Source: Holophagales bacterium (GTDB lineage Bacteria > Acidobacteriota > Holophagae > Holophagales > Holophagaceae). Taken from it: 7,731 bases of DNA. The notes beneath the pieces were generated by a model. The model did no database searches and had not been told where the DNA came from. It saw only the letters and a list, made by a program, of their open reading frames with translations. The stretch covers positions 1 to 7,731 of the forward strand of contig JAITFL010000191.1 of the NCBI GenBank assembly GCA_031281385.1, in the 5' to 3' direction. The position numbers and the translations under genes were made by a program. Of the stretch, positions 4,851 to 7,731 are shown piece by piece; the stretch's first letter is position 1, and every line of letters starts with the position of its first letter.

Positions 4851-7731
4851 ATGTCCAAGCTAATGCAAACCATCAGAGATCGCGTCTTGCTATTGGATGG
4901 GGGGTTCGGCACCCAGATATTTCTTAAAAAGCCCGGCGCGGACGACTTCGGGGGCCAAAGATACGAGGGCTGCATTGACTACCTTTCGGAAATGCGCCCG
5001 AATTGGGTGAAAGATATCCATGCAGCGTACTTCGATGCAGGCGCGGACGCGGTGGAAACCAACACCTTTGGCGCAAACCCATTGGTGCTTGGCGAGTTTG
5101 GGCTGGCGGACAGGGCCGAGGGGCTTAACACTTTGTCCGCAAAGTTGGCCAGAGAAGTTGCAAGCAGCTATGACAACCCCCGCTTCGTCATCGGCAGCGT
5201 CGGGCCTGGCACAAAGCTGGTGACGCTGGGGCACGTAAGCCATGCGGAGCTATTCCAAAGTTACCAAGTCCAGATGAGGGGCCTGATAAAAGGCGGGATT
5301 GACGCAATCCTAATAGAGACCTGCCAGGATTTAGGGCAAATGAAAACAGCCGTACGCGCAGCAAAGGCGGCTATGGCAGAGCTAAAAACGTCGGTGCCGA
5401 TTTGGGTGCAGGCCACCATCGAGGCCAACGGGGCCCTGCTGGTGGGCTCGGACTTGCAATGCGTGTTGGTTTCGCTGGAAATGATGGGAATAGATGTCCT
5501 TGGCATGAACTGCGCCAATGGGCCAGACGAAATGGCAAGGCACTTGGGGCTTCTGGCGGATCAGTCCCCATTCCCCATCTCCTGTCTGCCCAATGCCGGC
5601 CTGCCCGTCAACGACAATGGGAACCTAGTCTATCCAATGGGGCCGGACGCATTTGCCGAAAAAGTTGAAAAAATTGCCGTGCAATTCAGACTATCCATCG
5701 TTGGCGGGTGCTGCGGGACGACACCGGCGCACATACACGCCCTGAAGCCCAAAATAGAAAAATTGCCCGCGCCACTGCGAACGCCAAAGTTGGAGCGGCA
5801 CGCATCTAGCCTTTACCAAGCCGTCCCCCTGCACCAAGAGCCGAGGCCCCTGATAGTCGGCGAAAGGACCAACGCCAATGGCAGCAAAAAATTTAGGGAC
5901 CTCCTCGCAAAAGAAGACTGGGACAGCCTGATAAGCATCGCGAAAGAGCAGCAAAAAGAGGGAGCCCATCTATTGGATGTATGTGTGGCGTACGTGGGCA
6001 GGGACGAGGTGAGCGACATGGAGCGGTTTTTGTCCAAACTCGCAACGCAGATAACCATGCCGATGATGATTGATAGCACCGAAACAAAAGCCATCGAAAA
6101 GGCGCTGGAAGTGGCACCCGGCAAGTGCATAGTGAATTCCATCAATTTTGAGGAAGGTGAGGGCAAAGCCCGGCATATATTGGATCTCTGCAAGCAGTAC
6201 GGGGCATCCATAATGGCACTGGCAATAGACGAAAATGGCATGGCAAAGACAATAGAACGCAAAGTGGCCATTGCAGAGCGCATTGTTGGCCTAGTGGTGG
6301 GCGAATACAAATTTCACCCTTCAGATTTGGTCATAGACCCGCTGACGTTCACCCTAGGCTCAGGCGACGAGGAGTACAGAAGCTCCGCGGTGGCGACGAT
6401 GGGGGCCATCAAAGCCATCAAAGAACGCTGGCCGCAGGTGCTAACGTCACTTGGGGTGAGCAACGTCAGCTTTGGCCTGAATCCGGCGGCCAGGCACTTG
6501 CTCAACGCGCTGATGCTGTATCACTCCGTACAGGCGGGGCTGGACATGGCCATATTCAACGCCAGCAAAGTTATCCCCGTTTCCAGGATTGACGCAAACT
6601 ATCGCCAATTATTTGAAGATTTGATCTTTGACAGACGAAGGCCAGGCTACGATCCGCTAAAAAAAATAATTCTAGAATTTGCAGACAAAAAGGCCAGCTC
6701 CGACAACAGTAGGCGCGAGGGCATGGACATAGAGGCGCGGCTAAAACAGGACATCATTGACGGTGAAAAGGGCCTTGTGGTCACTGACATTGACGAGGCG
6801 ATAAAAAACAAAATAGACACAATGCACATAATAAATAATGTCTTGCTACATGGGATGAAGATAGTGGGAGAGAGGTTCGGCGCAGGGGAAATGCAGTTGC
6901 CATTCGTATTAGAGAGCGCCGAGACGATGAAAGCCGCCATGACCCGCCTAGAGCCGCACATAGCCAAGGGCAGCAACAAGACGAAGGGGCGAATGATATT
7001 GGCCACGGTCAAAGGTGACGTCCACGACATTGGCAAAAACCTCGTTGAAATAATTTTGAGCAACAACGGCTTTGAAGTCCAAAACCTTGGCATCAAGCAG
7101 CCGATAGAAGACATACTGGCGGCCTATGACGCCAGGCCAGCGGACGCCATTGGACTTTCGGGCCTGTTGGTCAAGTCAACCGTGGCTATGAAAGAATACC
7201 TTGGACACATGCGGCAAAAGGAGTACAGGGTGCCTGTAATACTCGGCGGCGCAGCACTCACAAAGGATTACGTGGAGACAGTCTGCCGCGCAGAATATCA
7301 ATCCGATGCCGTCTATTACGCGTCTGACGCATTTGACGGCTTAGTTCACATGGAAAAAATCATCTCTGGCACCGCGCCCACTGCCCACCTGCCAGCAGGA
7401 GACTACCAAAAAGCAGGCAGCCGCGAAATATCCGATGGCCGCGACAGCGGGCCGTCCAACGATCTCAGCATGGAGGGGCAATCCACTTGGGTGTCAAGAG
7501 AACACGTCGCGCCAACGCCGCCATTCTGGGGGCCAAGGGAAATCGCCCCGCCGATAAAAGATGCCATGTCCTTGTTGAGCGACAACTCAGTGCTGCAAAA
7601 TAGGTGGGCGTTCAAAAAGGGCATGATGACGGACGACCAATTTAAGGCTGTCATAACCGAAAAGGCAGGGCCCCTTCTGGAAGAGTGGAAAAGGCGGCTG
7701 ATGTCCGAAAAACTGGTGGAGCCTAAGGCAA
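4851..7731 (+). CDS. metH: Cobalamin-dependent methionine synthase, N-terminal 960 residues (cut by right window edge)
   Basis: MetH moves a methyl group from methyltetrahydrofolate through cobalamin to homocysteine, making methionine in the cytoplasm. The frame is open for 960 codons with no stop. The homocysteine/zinc domain (about 1-300) has DGGFGTQ (16-22), ETNTFGANP (69-77), and the zinc ligands Cys221 (in GMNCANGP) and Cys287-Cys288 (in VGGCCGT). The folate domain (about 325-610) has VGERTNANGSKKF (336-348), IDPLTFTLGSGDEEY (495-509) and SNVSFGLNP (537-545). The B12 cap (about 630-705) has GERFGAGEMQLPFV. The B12 fold (about 710-840) has DVHDIGKN with His725 as lower cobalt ligand, plus GLSGLLV (768-774) and ILGGAAL (797-803). 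After a Gly/Ser/Asp-rich linker, TPPFWGPRE (889-897) and the following helices match the start of the AdoMet-dependent reactivation domain; its C-terminal SAM-binding part lies beyond the window. All visible key residues are present, so the enzyme looks functional so far. Confidence 0.97.
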   Translation, partial: MSKLMQTIRDRVLLLDGGFGTQIFLKKPGADDFGGQRYEGCIDYLSEMRPNWVKDIHAAYFDAGADAVETNTFGANPLVLGEFGLADRAEGLNTLSAKLAREVASSYDNPRFVIGSVGPGTKLVTLGHVSHAELFQSYQVQMRGLIKGGIDAILIETCQDLGQMKTAVRAAKAAMAELKTSVPIWVQATIEANGALLVGSDLQCVLVSLEMMGIDVLGMNCANGPDEMARHLGLLADQSPFPISCLPNAGLPVNDNGNLVYPMGPDAFAEKVEKIAVQFRLSIVGGCCGTTPAHIHALKPKIEKLPAPLRTPKLERHASSLYQAVPLHQEPRPLIVGERTNANGSKKFRDLLAKEDWDSLISIAKEQQKEGAHLLDVCVAYVGRDEVSDMERFLSKLATQITMPMMIDSTETKAIEKALEVAPGKCIVNSINFEEGEGKARHILDLCKQYGASIMALAIDENGMAKTIERKVAIAERIVGLVVGEYKFHPSDLVIDPLTFTLGSGDEEYRSSAVATMGAIKAIKERWPQVLTSLGVSNVSFGLNPAARHLLNALMLYHSVQAGLDMAIFNASKVIPVSRIDANYRQLFEDLIFDRRRPGYDPLKKIILEFADKKASSDNSRREGMDIEARLKQDIIDGEKGLVVTDIDEAIKNKIDTMHIINNVLLHGMKIVGERFGAGEMQLPFVLESAETMKAAMTRLEPHIAKGSNKTKGRMILATVKGDVHDIGKNLVEIILSNNGFEVQNLGIKQPIEDILAAYDARPADAIGLSGLLVKSTVAMKEYLGHMRQKEYRVPVILGGAALTKDYVETVCRAEYQSDAVYYASDAFDGLVHMEKIISGTAPTAHLPAGDYQKAGSREISDGRDSGPSNDLSMEGQSTWVSREHVAPTPPFWGPREIAPPIKDAMSLLSDNSVLQNRWAFKKGMMTDDQFKAVITEKAGPLLEEWKRRLMSEKLVEPKA

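Noticed and set aside
5813..6310. Minus-strand frame of 165 codons inside metH
   Set aside because: It is antisense to the conserved folate-binding domain of metH and shows no family features.

Overview
The window is a stretch of bacterial chromosome of middling GC content, from a motile, probably Gram-negative organism. This rests on a membrane chemoreceptor, a secreted protein with a signal peptide, and a cobalamin-dependent methionine synthase. The coding regions use ATA (Ile) and AGG (Arg) often. I cannot assign a phylum. A lone dockerin-like/EF-hand C-terminus on a beta-propeller protein is seen in several groups that live on polymers, but that is weak evidence.

Layout: (1) 1-1070, minus strand: the N-terminal 356 residues of a methyl-accepting chemotaxis protein; its signalling tip lies beyond the left edge. 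(2) about 1126-1508, minus strand: a wrecked DNA adenine/cytosine-N4 methyltransferase gene. Four collinear homology blocks are scattered over different frames. A (GT)16 microsatellite sits directly after a plausible start codon, and a 34-nt near-perfect palindrome sits between two blocks that should be adjacent. (3) 1509-1720: an AT-rich divergent intergenic region. (4) 1721-4711, plus strand: a 996-residue exported protein with ten Asp-box (BNR) motifs, an Ig-like domain and a single C-terminal dockerin-type calcium loop. (5) 4712-4850: a short intergenic region with a TATAAT box and near-copies of a 19-nt sequence. (6) 4851 to the right edge, plus strand: metH, with homocysteine, folate and B12 modules and the start of the reactivation module; it is cut by the window end.

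The genes do not form an obvious pathway. The two minus-strand loci diverge from the two plus-strand loci. The most interesting region is the methyltransferase relic: its Shine-Dalgarno sequence, start codon and dinucleotide tract are arranged as in a phase-variable methyltransferase, but the body of the gene is damaged beyond rescue by repeat slippage alone. I found no CRISPR array, tRNA, rRNA, complete mobile element or clearly new system.
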